Shown in pieces: positions 22,097 to 29,780 of a DNA stretch of 29,780 nt. This DNA comes from Nitrolancea sp040255925 (GTDB lineage Bacteria; Chloroflexota; Chloroflexia; Thermomicrobiales; Thermomicrobiaceae): positions 1-29,780 of the forward strand of contig JBDZVX010000017.1 of assembly GCA_040255925.1 (NCBI GenBank), given 5' to 3'. Each line of letters begins with the position of its first letter. Position 1 is the first letter of the stretch. The position numbers were made by a program, and so were the translations under genes. The notes beneath the pieces were generated by a model that was not told the origin of the DNA, did not search any database, and saw only the letters and a list, made by a program, of their open reading frames with translations.

Positions 22097-23716
22097 TTAT
22101 CCCGCCGGCTCAGCGATGTCGAGCTTCGGGAAGATCGGGTGCGCCTCGGTGGCCTGCGTTCCCGGACTGAGCCGTCCCCAGCCGAGCGCGGTCGTCCACG
22201 ACTCGGTGGCGAGTGTCACGCCGAGTTGCTCGGCCATCCTCTCCGCGGTGCTCGGCAGGAACGGGCGCAACGCCTGAGCGGTCAGCCGGAGCGACTCCGC
22301 GAGATGGTAGAGCACGGTATCCAGCCGCTGCGCCGCGTCGTCATCCCCGGCTCGCGCCGTCTTCGCCAGCACCCAGGGTGAGGTCTGTTCAACATACCGG
22401 TTGGCCCGGACCACCAGATCCCAGATCGCCGTCAACGCGCTCTGGGCATCGTAATCGTCCCCCATCGCGCGGTGAATCCGGCTGGCGACCTCGGAGGCCG
22501 TGGCTTCGAGCTCCCGATCGACCGCGTCCGCGTCACCCGGCTCCGGGATTTGGCCTTTCCGGTACCGGTGGATCATGCTCACTGTTCGCTGGAGCAGGTT
22601 GCCGAGATCGTTGGCGAGGTCAGCGTTGTAGCGGCGCTCGAACTTCTCGATCGTGAAATCGGTGTCCTCGGTCGGCGGCACACCCCTGAGCAGCCAGTAG
22701 CGGAGCGGATCTGCCCCGTACGTGCCGGCCAGGGCCAGCGGGTCGATCACGTTACCGAGGGATTTGCTGATCTTGGCACCACCGACGGTCAGGTAGCCAT
22801 GCACGAAGATCGTCGTCGGGACCGGCTGTCCGGCCGAGAGGAGCATTGCCGGCCAGTAGACGGCGTGAAAACGGGTGATGCCTTTTCCAATCACGTGTAC
22901 CCGCTCCGGGTTCTCGACCCAGTAGCGCTGGTAAAGGGCGGCGTCGGTCCCGTAGCCGAGCGCGGTAATGTAGTTCTGTAGCGCGTCAAACCAGACGTAC
23001 ATGACCTGGTCCGGGTCGCCGGGAACTTCGATGCCCCACTGGCGTGCCCGGCCGCGAGAGCGTGAGATGCTGAAATCCTGGAGCCCTTGAGCGATGAAGG
23101 AGCGGACCTCGTTCCGCCGGGTTTCCGGGATGACGCGGAGCTTTCCGGAGTCGATCAATTCCGCGAGCTGATCGGCGTAGCGGGAGAGCCTGAAGAAATA
23201 ATTCTCCTCTTCGACCCACTCGGGCACCGTGCCATGCTCCGGGCAGCGCCCGTCGACCAGCTCGTCCTCGGTATAGAACTGCTCGCAGCCGACGCAGTAG
23301 AGCCCGACGTAGGTCTGCTTGTAAATATCATCGTTCCGGTCAAGCGCCTCCCAGAACGCTCGGGCACCGACGCCGTGGCGGGGATCGGCGGCCGTCCGGA
23401 TGAAATCATCATTGGAAATATCGAGCACCCGTGTCAGTTCCACGTAAACGCTCGCATAACGGTCGATCAACGCACGGACCGGGATTCCTTCCCGCTCGGC
23501 GGCCAGGACGTTCTTCAGGCTGTTCTCATCGGTGCCGGTCAGGAAATGCGTGTCCTCGCCCAACAGCCGGTGATAACGCGCGAATGCGTCGGTCTGCACG
23601 ATCTCCAATGCGAAGCCGATATGCGGCAGCGCGTTTACGTAGGGGATCGCGGTCGTAATATAGTAGCGGTTTGGGCTGTTCTCAGGACTCACGGATGCCT
23701 CTTCGCTGGATTCCAT
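22097..23716 (-). CDS. metG: Methionyl-tRNA synthetase
   Basis: 539 residues. A class I synthetase charging tRNA-Met for initiation and elongation. The HIGH signature appears as PHIGFA (31-36), so the last His is Phe. KMSKS is KISKS (315-319). A single zinc knuckle is present, with Cys141-x2-Cys144 and Cys158-x2-His161. The C-terminal helical anticodon domain is present (WDLVVRANRYVEQTSPW), but the extra EMAP/tRNA-binding domain of longer MetG proteins is absent. The start may be the ATG at 23716, or a GTG at 23692 that has GAAGAGG 5 bases upstream. The 759-base upstream gap contains several hairpins on this gene's leader side. Confidence 0.96.
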   Translation of the reverse strand: MESSEEASVSPENSPNRYYITTAIPYVNALPHIGFALEIVQTDAFARYHRLLGEDTHFLTGTDENSLKNVLAAEREGIPVRALIDRYASVYVELTRVLDISNDDFIRTAADPRHGVGARAFWEALDRNDDIYKQTYVGLYCVGCEQFYTEDELVDGRCPEHGTVPEWVEEENYFFRLSRYADQLAELIDSGKLRVIPETRRNEVRSFIAQGLQDFSISRSRGRARQWGIEVPGDPDQVMYVWFDALQNYITALGYGTDAALYQRYWVENPERVHVIGKGITRFHAVYWPAMLLSAGQPVPTTIFVHGYLTVGGAKISKSLGNVIDPLALAGTYGADPLRYWLLRGVPPTEDTDFTIEKFERRYNADLANDLGNLLQRTVSMIHRYRKGQIPEPGDADAVDRELEATASEVASRIHRAMGDDYDAQSALTAIWDLVVRANRYVEQTSPWVLAKTARAGDDDAAQRLDTVLYHLAESLRLTAQALRPFLPSTAERMAEQLGVTLATESWTTALGWGRLSPGTQATEAHPIFPKLDIAEPAG

Positions 23717-23965
23717 CTTCTGCTCTCACTACTATCGGCGCGGCGCTCAGCCGGTTCCCAAGACCATCCCCTCGTGTTGGACGTGACCCACGGTCCCGCC
23801 GGAATGTCTCGAAATCGGCCGATGCTAGGATACCATCCTCTCACAACCAGCCGGGGAATCGCTCCAGCGCGATACCGTGCCACCATCCCCCCGTGGGTTC
23901 CGGTACTTAAACACGCGGATGTTCGCTCTGGACAAACGAGCCCAAAACGACCACAATATATAGCG

Positions 23966-24016
23966 TCGGGCGATGAATACGAGTCGCGCCCGATCAACCG
24001 GTGATGATGCACCGGT
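23966..24016. other. Pair of adjacent hairpins in the metG-ftsH gap
   Basis: TCGGGCG/CGCCCGA (23966-23972, 23987-23993) and ACCGGTG/CACCGGT (23997-24003, 24010-24016) are two perfect 7-bp stems next to each other. Neither has a T tract. Confidence 0.45.
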
Positions 24017-24051
24017 ACTGAGTTCTTGACGACCAGATTCCTCCTCCTCAT

Positions 24052-24087
24052 GTGCGGGGCGGCCGTCCACCAATGGCCGCCCCGCAC
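24052..24087. other. Strong 13-bp GC-rich hairpin
   Basis: GTGCGGGGCGGCC (24052-24064) and GGCCGCCCCGCAC (24075-24087) pair perfectly around a 10-base loop. No T tract follows on either strand, so it is not a standard terminator. It may be part of a non-coding RNA or leader. Confidence 0.55.
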
Positions 24088-24337
24088 GCTGTCACGTGGC
24101 AAGGAACAGTTGCACGGCATCGGCGCGGATCCAATACGGTTTCGCTGACGTATATATAAAGCTGCGCTGTATCCCCGCGGCTCTCCGTTCCCGCGTGTGC
24201 GGCTGACCGGCGGTCCTTGTTTCACGGGGTGGTCTGGCCGACGGTCTCCCGAACGTGTTGCGGAGCGTTTGACGGTGGCGGCACCGATGCTGGCAGCGAT
24301 CCTGCGTCTGCGCGCGGCAGCACTGCCAAAAGATCGG

Positions 24338-24366
24338 CGGACATCAGTTGTATAACAGGTTACAAT
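24338..24366 (+). promoter_or_regulatory. Candidate ftsH promoter with overlapping dyad
   Basis: CGGACA (24338-24343) and TACAAT (24361-24366) with a 17-base spacer fit a sigma-70-type promoter. The dyad TTGTA-N8-TACAA (24348-24365) overlaps the -10 element and could be an operator. The leader would be about 100 bases. Confidence 0.5.
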
Positions 24367-24475
24367 TAGGCCGTATGCTGATGACTACAGCACGGCAAGT
24401 CAGCCATTTCACCCTCGCTGACTCAGCCCTAATCCGAGTTGAGCTCGTTCGTCGCGAGGAAGGTGTTCTACGTAC

Positions 24476-26470
24476 ATGAGAGATCCGTTAAACCGGCAGC
24501 GCCCGCCGGGAGGGCCTACCGGTCCTCAACAACAGCCGAACCAGGGCAAGTCCCGATTTCCAGCCTGGATCCTCTGGGCGGTCCTGCTGGCTCTTGCCCT
24601 TTGGAATGTCTATGTCTTCTTCTGGCCGACCGCGGTGACCCGGATTCCAATCTCGTACACCGCGCTCATCGCGCAAGTACAAGCTGACAATGTTAATTCC
24701 GTGACCTTCAAGGGCACTGAGGTCACCGGCACGTTCAATCGGGAGATGAAGTTTGCGGGAAATCAGTTGCTGGAGCCGAATCAGGAGCCTCCGGCGAACA
24801 CGCCCCCGAATCAGGTAATTACCAGCGCGGATTTCCGGACGACGATCCCGGAGAATACCGAGTCGGATCTCGTCGCGTTGCTCCAGCAGCATAACGTGAC
24901 GATCAGCGCCGAGTCGTCGGGCGGATCGATCCTCCCCGGACTCCTGGCGACCGCGCTTCCATTGCTGCTCTTCGTCGGTCTAATCTTCTTCTTGGGCCGG
25001 AACATGTCTCGAGGGCAGCAAAACGTCTTTGGCTTCGGCCGGTCCAAGGCGCGGGTGTACGACGCTGAGCGTCCCCACGTCACCTTCGCGGATGTGGCTG
25101 GGGAGGAAGAATCCAAGAGTGAGCTCTCAGAAGTGGTCGATTTCCTCCGCAATCCGGGCAAGTACCATGGGATCGGTGCCCGGCTGCCGAGAGGAATCCT
25201 GCTGATTGGTCCTCCGGGTACTGGTAAGACCCTGCTCGCGCGGGCGGTTGCCGGTGAGGCTGGTGTCCCATTCTTCAGCGTCAGCGCATCGGAATTCGTG
25301 GAAATGTTCGTCGGTGTCGGTGCCAGTCGCGTCCGTGACCTCTTCGAGAAAGCGAAAGCGGCCTCGCCGGCGATCGTCTTCGTTGACGAGCTTGACGCCG
25401 TTGGGCGCCAGCGTTTCGCCGGGCTCGGCGGTGGCAATGATGAGCGGGAGCAGACGCTCAACCAGCTGCTGGTTGAGATGGATGGTTTCGACGCTCATAA
25501 CGACGTGATCGTGATCGCCGCCACCAACCGGCCCGATGTCCTCGACCCCGCGTTGCTGCGGCCGGGCCGGTTCGACCGGCAGGTGACGGTCGGCCTTCCG
25601 GATCGCCGGGGCCGTGAAGCCATTCTCCGGATCCATGCCCGCGGAATTCCGATCTCCTCGGCCGTCGATCTCGGACATATTGCCTCAGCGACACCGGGCT
25701 TCTCCGGGGCTGACCTGGCCAACCTCGTCAATGAGGCGGCGCTGATGGCCGCGCGCAAGGACAAGAAGATCGTCGAGCAGGTGGATTTCGACGAGGCGAT
25801 CGATAAGATCGTGCTCGGAACCGAACGCTCGAGCATCATGAGTGAGCATGAGAAGCGAGTCGTCGCCTATCACGAGGCCGGTCATGCCATCGTCGCCCAC
25901 TTCTCACCAGGGTCGGACCCATTGCGAAAGATCAGCATCGTCCCGCGAGGCCAGGCGCTAGGCGTGACTATCCAATCGCCGAATGAGGATCGCTACAACT
26001 ATCCTCGTGACTACCTCCTGGCTCGTCTCGCGGTTATGATGGGTGGCCGGGCGGCCGAGGAGCTTATCTTCAATGAGATGACGACCGGCGCCCAGAACGA
26101 CATTAAAGAGGCCACTTTGTTGGCCCGCCGGATGGTCGGGCTCTGGGGAATGAGTGAAGAGATCGGGCTGATCTACCTGGGTATGGGCGAACAGCACGTT
26201 TTCCTTGGGCGGGAGATCACCCAGGATCGGGATGTCGGCGAGGAGACGCTTGACCGCGCCGATCAAGCTGTTCGCCGGCTTGTGACTAGCGCGTATGAGC
26301 GGGCTGTGACCTTGCTCAACGAGAACCGCGCGAAGCTCGATCAACTGGCCGACGTGCTGATAGCCGAGGAGACGATCGGGATGGATAAGATCACCGAGAT
26401 CCTCGGCGAGGCGCCCGTCCCAGCGGCGGCACCGGAGCCGGCGGCGTTAGCCGAAGGTTTCGGCCAGTAA
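24476..26470 (+). CDS. ftsH: ATP-dependent zinc metalloprotease FtsH
   Basis: 664 residues; ATG at 24476, with AGGAAGG somewhat far upstream. A membrane-anchored AAA+ protease that degrades misassembled membrane proteins and regulators. The Pro/Gln-rich N-terminus precedes TM1 (about 29-49). An extracytoplasmic domain (about 52-150) follows, with an unusual acidic/Pro-rich loop (EPNQEPPANTPPNQ), and then TM2 (about 151-173). The AAA domain has Walker A GPPGTGKT (245-252), the pore motif FVG (278-280), Walker B VFVDELDAVG (Asp304, Glu305), and a second region of homology ending RPGRFDRQ. The protease domain has HEAGH (466-470) and a third zinc ligand, probably Asp542. The C-terminus is short and Ala/Pro-rich. 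Confidence 0.97.
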   Translation: MRDPLNRQRPPGGPTGPQQQPNQGKSRFPAWILWAVLLALALWNVYVFFWPTAVTRIPISYTALIAQVQADNVNSVTFKGTEVTGTFNREMKFAGNQLLEPNQEPPANTPPNQVITSADFRTTIPENTESDLVALLQQHNVTISAESSGGSILPGLLATALPLLLFVGLIFFLGRNMSRGQQNVFGFGRSKARVYDAERPHVTFADVAGEEESKSELSEVVDFLRNPGKYHGIGARLPRGILLIGPPGTGKTLLARAVAGEAGVPFFSVSASEFVEMFVGVGASRVRDLFEKAKAASPAIVFVDELDAVGRQRFAGLGGGNDEREQTLNQLLVEMDGFDAHNDVIVIAATNRPDVLDPALLRPGRFDRQVTVGLPDRRGREAILRIHARGIPISSAVDLGHIASATPGFSGADLANLVNEAALMAARKDKKIVEQVDFDEAIDKIVLGTERSSIMSEHEKRVVAYHEAGHAIVAHFSPGSDPLRKISIVPRGQALGVTIQSPNEDRYNYPRDYLLARLAVMMGGRAAEELIFNEMTTGAQNDIKEATLLARRMVGLWGMSEEIGLIYLGMGEQHVFLGREITQDRDVGEETLDRADQAVRRLVTSAYERAVTLLNENRAKLDQLADVLIAEETIGMDKITEILGEAPVPAAAPEPAALAEGFGQ

Positions 26471-26494
26471 CGTTTGCTCTGAACCGGTAAGATG

Positions 26495-26532
26495 ATGGAG
26501 CGGCTTCCGAGGCCGCTCCATTCGTTTGTTTA
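26495..26532 (+). terminator. Rho-independent terminator after ftsH
   Basis: ATGGAGCGGC (26495-26504) and GCCGCTCCAT (26512-26521) form a perfect 10-bp stem with a 7-base loop, followed by the T-rich TCGTTTGTTTAT. Confidence 0.85.
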
Positions 26533-26551
26533 TCTCCGATGAGGTTTCCGG

Positions 26552-27244
26552 GTGAGAAATCAACAACCAGCTGAATCGCTGAGTCCGTGGTTCGTCCTGA
26601 TCGCGGCCCTGTTCGTCACCGCGCTGATCACCGCCAACATCGTCGCGGTGAAGCTGGTGGACGTCGGCGGCTTGATTGTGCCGGCCGGAACTATCACCAT
26701 CTTCCCGTTGAGCTACATCTTTGGCGACGTGCTCACCGAAGTCTACGGCTTTCGCCGTGCCCGGCTGATCATCTGGCTTGGGTTCGGCTGCAACCTCCTG
26801 GCCGTGTTGGCTATCTTCTTCACCCAGGTGCTCCCGCCGGCGAGCTTCTGGGATGGCCAGGCCGCGTATGAACGGATTCTCGGCTTCACGCCACGGTTGC
26901 TGGCCGCCTCGTTTGCCGCTTACCTGGTTGGTGAATTCGCCAACTCGATTGTTCTGGCGAAGATGAAGCTACTGACCCAAGGACGTTGGCTCTGGTCTCG
27001 GACGATCGGCTCGACGCTGGTCGGCGAGGGGCTTGATTCGCTGGTCTTCGTTTCGGTCGCCTTCGCCGGAATCATCGGCGGTGGTGACCTCCTCCGCACG
27101 GTGATTACCGCCTGGGTGCTCAAATCGGCCTATGAAATCCTGGCAACCCCGCTCACCTACCTGATCGTGAATTTCCTCAAGCGGACCGAAGGCATTGATA
27201 CCTTCGACTACGGCACCAGCTTCTCACCGATCCAGTTGCCTTGA
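26552..27244 (+). CDS. yhhQ: Queuosine precursor transporter (YhhQ/VUT family)
   Basis: GTG start at 26552 with GATGAGGT about 8 bases upstream; 230 residues. An integral membrane protein with about six hydrophobic segments. The family hallmarks are ITANIVAVKLVDVGG, AGTITIFPLSYIFGDVLTEVYGFRRAR and a later LVGEFANSIVLAKMK. Members import preQ0 or preQ1 for queuosine synthesis in tRNA. No queuosine biosynthesis or tgt genes are visible here. It sits after the ftsH terminator, so it probably has its own promoter. Confidence 0.9.
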   Translation: MRNQQPAESLSPWFVLIAALFVTALITANIVAVKLVDVGGLIVPAGTITIFPLSYIFGDVLTEVYGFRRARLIIWLGFGCNLLAVLAIFFTQVLPPASFWDGQAAYERILGFTPRLLAASFAAYLVGEFANSIVLAKMKLLTQGRWLWSRTIGSTLVGEGLDSLVFVSVAFAGIIGGGDLLRTVITAWVLKSAYEILATPLTYLIVNFLKRTEGIDTFDYGTSFSPIQLP

Positions 27245-27247
27245 ACG

Positions 27248-27274
27248 GCCCGGCTGGGCGCGTCAAAGCCGGGC
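27248..27274. terminator. Possible terminator after the transporter
   Basis: GCCCGGCT (27248-27255) and AGCCGGGC (27267-27274) form a perfect 8-bp stem 4 bases after the stop codon. No T tract follows. Confidence 0.45.
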
Positions 27275-27291
27275 GGCGGCAGGCGAGGCGC

Positions 27292-27301
27292 GTGGTATGA
27301 T
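27292..27301 (+). promoter_or_regulatory. Candidate extended -10 promoter for fabD-fabF
   Basis: TATGAT (27296-27301) is preceded by TGG, an extended -10 form. No convincing -35 element is visible. Confidence 0.35.
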
Positions 27302-27388
27302 ACGCCCCGCAAGGGCTGGTTAGGCCGGTCACCAGCGTGCTGGCCGGTAGGCAGGCACCCATTGATGGAGGGACATGATGGTCGGGGT

Positions 27389-28342
27389 ATGGACTCAGGG
27401 GATTTGACCTCGAAACCAATCGCGTTCGTGTTCCCCGGTCAGGGTAGCCAGTTCGCCGGCATGGGGCGGAGCCTCTATGAGCGCTCGGACAGGGCCCAGT
27501 GCGTCTTTCGGCAGGCGGATGAGATCCTCGATTTTCCGCTCTCCTCGTTGTGCTTCGACGGCCCCGAGGATGAGCTGGAGGATACCTTTAATGCCCAGCC
27601 TGCCATCCTCACCACCAGTATCGCCTTCTTGGAAGCGCTCCGGGAACAGTGGAGCAGCCGGGAGGAGGCTATCGAACCTGCCTACGTCGCCGGTCATAGC
27701 CTTGGCGAGTTCTCCGCGCTCGTCGCGGCCGGGGTACTCGACTTCGCTGACGCCTTGCGACTAGTGCGCGAGCGTGGGCGGCTGATGAAGGAGGTGGGGG
27801 AAACCCAGCCGGGCGGGATGGCCGCCGTGATCGGGCTGGACTCGGAGACACTCGAAGTGGTCTGTGCCGAGGCCGGCTCGGTGGGGATCGTCGTTGTTGC
27901 CAATGATAATTGCCCGGGGCAGGTGGTCATCTCCGGCGAAATCGCCGCGCTGGAGCGGGCCATGGCCCTGGCCAGCGAACGCAGGGCCAAGCGCGTCGTG
28001 CGGCTTGGGGTCTCCATAGCGTCACATTCGCCGCTGATGGCCGGCGCGGCGCGACAGTTCACGGATGTGGTCGACCGTGTCAATCTTCGCGATCCACTCG
28101 TGCCGGTAGTGGCTAATGTCCGCGCGGAAGGGTTGACGTCGGCGGACGAACTTCGCCAGGAGATTTGCGAGCAGATGATCCGGGCGGTACGGTGGACGGA
28201 TTCGGTCCGGTGGATGGCTGATAATGGAGCCGGAACGTTTTTGGAGATCGGCCCGGGCAAGGTGCTCAGCGGGCTTATCCGGCGAATACGACGTGACGCC
28301 ACCGTACTGACCATCAAAGATTTCGGCCTCGACGGGGAGTAA
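27389..28342 (+). CDS. fabD: Malonyl-CoA:ACP transacylase
   Basis: Moves malonyl groups from CoA to acyl carrier protein to feed fatty-acid elongation. The start is uncertain: the ATG at 27389 gives MDSGDLTSKPIAFVFPGQGS and 317 residues; an ATG at 27365 has a TAGGCAGG tract about 9 bases upstream. Motifs are the oxyanion-hole FPGQGSQ, the nucleophile Ser104 in AGHSLGEFSALVAAG, and His213 in SIASHSPLM. GMAAVIGL and the C-terminal FLEIGPGKVLSGL are also typical. Followed after 23 bases by fabF, indicating an operon. Confidence 0.95.
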   Translation: MDSGDLTSKPIAFVFPGQGSQFAGMGRSLYERSDRAQCVFRQADEILDFPLSSLCFDGPEDELEDTFNAQPAILTTSIAFLEALREQWSSREEAIEPAYVAGHSLGEFSALVAAGVLDFADALRLVRERGRLMKEVGETQPGGMAAVIGLDSETLEVVCAEAGSVGIVVVANDNCPGQVVISGEIAALERAMALASERRAKRVVRLGVSIASHSPLMAGAARQFTDVVDRVNLRDPLVPVVANVRAEGLTSADELRQEICEQMIRAVRWTDSVRWMADNGAGTFLEIGPGKVLSGLIRRIRRDATVLTIKDFGLDGE

Positions 28343-28365
28343 GCGGGAAGACCAGGAGGAAGATC

Positions 28366-29604
28366 GTGCATCGAGTGGTCGTAACCGGGGTCGGAGCGGT
28401 GACGCCGGTCGGATTGAATGCGGGAGAGTCCTGGCGGAACTTGTTGGCCGGGGTCTCCGGAATTGGCCGGATCACCGACTTCGATCCGAGTGATCTGGAA
28501 GTGCAGATCGCCGCTGAAGTGAAGAACTTCAACGCGCGCGATTTCATGGACTTCAAGGCCGCGCGCCGCATGGATCGCTATTCCCAGTTCGCGGTCGCCA
28601 GCGCCGGTGAGGCGATCCGGGACTCGGAGCTTAAGATCACGCCCGAGAACTCGGAGCGGATTGGTGTGATGATGAATACCGGCGGCGGCGGCATCAAGTC
28701 GCTCACCCGCGAAGTGCTCGTCCACCACACCAAGGGGCCGTCGCGAGTAAGTCCCTTCTTCATCCCGATGTTCGCGCCGAATATGGGCGCCGCGCAAGTG
28801 TCGATTACCTACGGCATTACCGGGCCGGTTTTGGCGTCGGTTGCCGCCTGCGCGGCCGGCGCCCAGGCATTCGTCGATGCGCTTCGGATGCTGCGGCTTG
28901 GCGAGGTCGATGTGATGATCACCGGCGGAGCCGAGGCTGGGCTCGATCCAGTCGCGATCTCCGCTTTCGGCAACATGGGGGCCCTGTCCAAGCGCAATGC
29001 CGAGCCGCTGAAGGCGAGCCGCCCGTTTGACCGGGACCGCGACGGATTCATCTTCGGCGAGGGGACTGCCACGCTGGTCCTGGAGACGGAGGAGCACGCC
29101 CGGAAGCGGGATGCCCGGATCTATTGTGAACTCGTTGGGGGTGCCTATACCGCAGACGCCTTCCATATCAGCGCGCCACTCCCTGGGGGTGTCGGCGCCG
29201 CGCGGGCGATGAGGCTGGCGCTGGCAAACGCGAATCTCACGCCCCGCGATATCGATTATATTTGTGCCCACGGTACCAGCACCCCGCTGAACGATATCTC
29301 CGAAACCGCCGCGATCAAGGATGTCTTCGGTGAAGATGCCTACCGGGTCGCCGTCAGCTCTCCGAAGAGTATGATCGGCCACCTGGTCGGTGCCGCCGGC
29401 GCGGTCTCCGGGGCCGTAGCCGTGCTGGCCATCCGGGATAACATCGTCCCACCGACGACGAACCTGGACAACCCCGATCCGGAATGCGATCTCGATTATG
29501 TGCCAAACGTTGCCCGCGAGATGCCGGTCGATACCGTAATGGTGAATGCCTTCGGTTTCGGCGGTCAGAACGTGGTGGCCATCTTCAAGCGCTACGAGGG
29601 GTAG
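28366..29604 (+). CDS. fabF: Beta-ketoacyl-ACP synthase II
   Basis: GTG at 28366 follows AGGAGGA with a 5-base spacer; 412 residues, normal for the family. Condenses malonyl-ACP with acyl-ACP. The Cys-His-His triad is present: Cys162 in SVAACAAGAQAF, His302 in CAHGTSTPLND, and His339 in SMIGHLVGAAG. The N-terminal VVVTGVGAVTPVG and the C-terminal MVNAFGFGGQNVVAIF are diagnostic. The flanking fab genes acpP and fabG are not adjacent on either side in this window. Confidence 0.96.
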   Translation: MHRVVVTGVGAVTPVGLNAGESWRNLLAGVSGIGRITDFDPSDLEVQIAAEVKNFNARDFMDFKAARRMDRYSQFAVASAGEAIRDSELKITPENSERIGVMMNTGGGGIKSLTREVLVHHTKGPSRVSPFFIPMFAPNMGAAQVSITYGITGPVLASVAACAAGAQAFVDALRMLRLGEVDVMITGGAEAGLDPVAISAFGNMGALSKRNAEPLKASRPFDRDRDGFIFGEGTATLVLETEEHARKRDARIYCELVGGAYTADAFHISAPLPGGVGAARAMRLALANANLTPRDIDYICAHGTSTPLNDISETAAIKDVFGEDAYRVAVSSPKSMIGHLVGAAGAVSGAVAVLAIRDNIVPPTTNLDNPDPECDLDYVPNVAREMPVDTVMVNAFGFGGQNVVAIFKRYEG

Positions 29605-29628
29605 TGGCCCCCACACCAAGGACAGCAT

Positions 29629-29780
29629 TCACCCCTGGCCCCTCTCCCAATTCTGGGAGAGGCGGAATTGCCTTGGGGCTTCCTCAACTTGTGATGGTTG
29701 GCTTGAGTTTCGCGCGCCAAGTTCCAGCATCGCGAGCAGGAGTTCGGCAATGATCTCGCGGTTCAGCCGGTCTTGCGCCT
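29629..29780 (-). CDS. Possible C-terminal end of an unknown gene, cut by right edge
   Basis: On the minus strand a frame enters from the right edge and stops at 29629-29631 (49 codons seen). It begins with a helix-like LNREIIAELLLAMLELGA and then runs through the palindromic repeat at 29641-29662. Coding is suggested only by the amphipathic helix. The product is not recognised. Confidence 0.3.
   Translation of the reverse strand, partial: AQDRLNREIIAELLLAMLELGARNSSQPSQVEEAPRQFRLSQNWERGQG
29641..29662. repeat. CCTCTCCCA/TGGGAGAGG palindromic intergenic repeat
   Basis: CCTCTCCCA (29641-29649) and TGGGAGAGG (29654-29662) form a perfect 9-bp stem with an ATTC loop, 36 bases after fabF. The flanking CACCCCTGGCCCCTCTCCCA resembles a repeat I associate with many bacterial genomes. 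It may also help end the fabD-fabF transcript, though no T tract follows. Confidence 0.65.

Larger units (their letters stand above)
23717..24475. other. Long divergent intergenic region between metG and ftsH
   Basis: 759 bases without a supported gene. It contains hairpins at 23966-23993, 23997-24016 and 24052-24087, a very AT-rich spot near 24151-24161 (CGTATATATAA), and the probable ftsH promoter near 24338-24366. It is long enough to hold a small RNA or structured leader. Confidence 0.6.

Noticed and set aside
23860..23905. T-box-like string (GGTGGCACGGTATCGCG on the minus strand) upstream of metG
   Set aside because: It only partly matches the T-box sequence, and no specifier stem or terminator with a T tract could be built around it.
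27694..29628. Long open frame of about 644 codons on the minus strand opposite fabD and fabF
   Set aside because: It mirrors two unmistakable plus-strand enzymes with full active sites. The long frame follows from high GC and codon bias.

Overview
The window reads as ordinary chromosome of a GC-rich bacterium. Gene content and protein style fit a Thermomicrobia-type Chloroflexi (Sphaerobacter/Nitrolancea-like); this is inferred from remembered family resemblance, not from a search. Most starts have good Shine-Dalgarno sequences, GTG starts are common, and genes lie in short runs on both strands. I see no rRNA, tRNA, CRISPR array, transposase or prophage.

Layout. 1-1445: a BON-domain protein cut by the left edge, divergent from a small heat-shock protein fused to a PRC-barrel-like domain. 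1443-4138: a cupredoxin lipoprotein, a fumarylacetoacetate-hydrolase-family enzyme and quinone-linked PyrD. 4476-10176: a nitrate/nitrite-type MFS carrier (NarK-like) followed by a NarX/NarL-type sensor kinase and regulator, bracketed by two paralogous coiled-coil proteins, then a small carbonic-anhydrase-like protein. 10526-11221: a membrane protein resembling M50 (site-2) proteases but with HDLAH in place of HExxH. 11442-12908: a leftward group of an XRE regulator, a 111-residue unknown and an ABM-type small protein. 13490-14487: a cold-shock protein with a long hairpin-rich leader and a second PRC-barrel-like protein. 14508-17906: a dienelactone hydrolase divergent from an L-lysine 6-aminotransferase/M24 peptidase pair. 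17929-19930: a PAS-GAF-GGDEF protein and a Fur-family repressor. 20408-23716: cysteine desulfurase, a SnoaL-like protein and MetG. 24476-29604: FtsH, a YhhQ-type queuosine-precursor transporter, FabD and FabF, then the possible end of another gene.

How the genes work together. The clearest functional unit is the transporter plus two-component system at 5217-9005, which looks like nitrogen-oxyanion uptake and sensing. The two coiled-coil paralogues on either side are uncharacterised, and one carries a two-helix membrane hairpin. A scattered stress set (Hsp20-PRC, cold shock, the second PRC protein, FtsH, perhaps the HDLAH membrane protein) is also present. The aminotransferase and peptidase form a tight operon whose divergent promoter region holds a repeated ATTGTGRCA motif. 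FabD and FabF are adjacent without the acyl-carrier-protein and ketoreductase genes that often sit between them.

No dramatic new system is evident. The best leads are the coiled-coil paralogue pair, the HDLAH membrane protein, the Hsp20-PRC fusion and the XRE/111-residue/ABM group.
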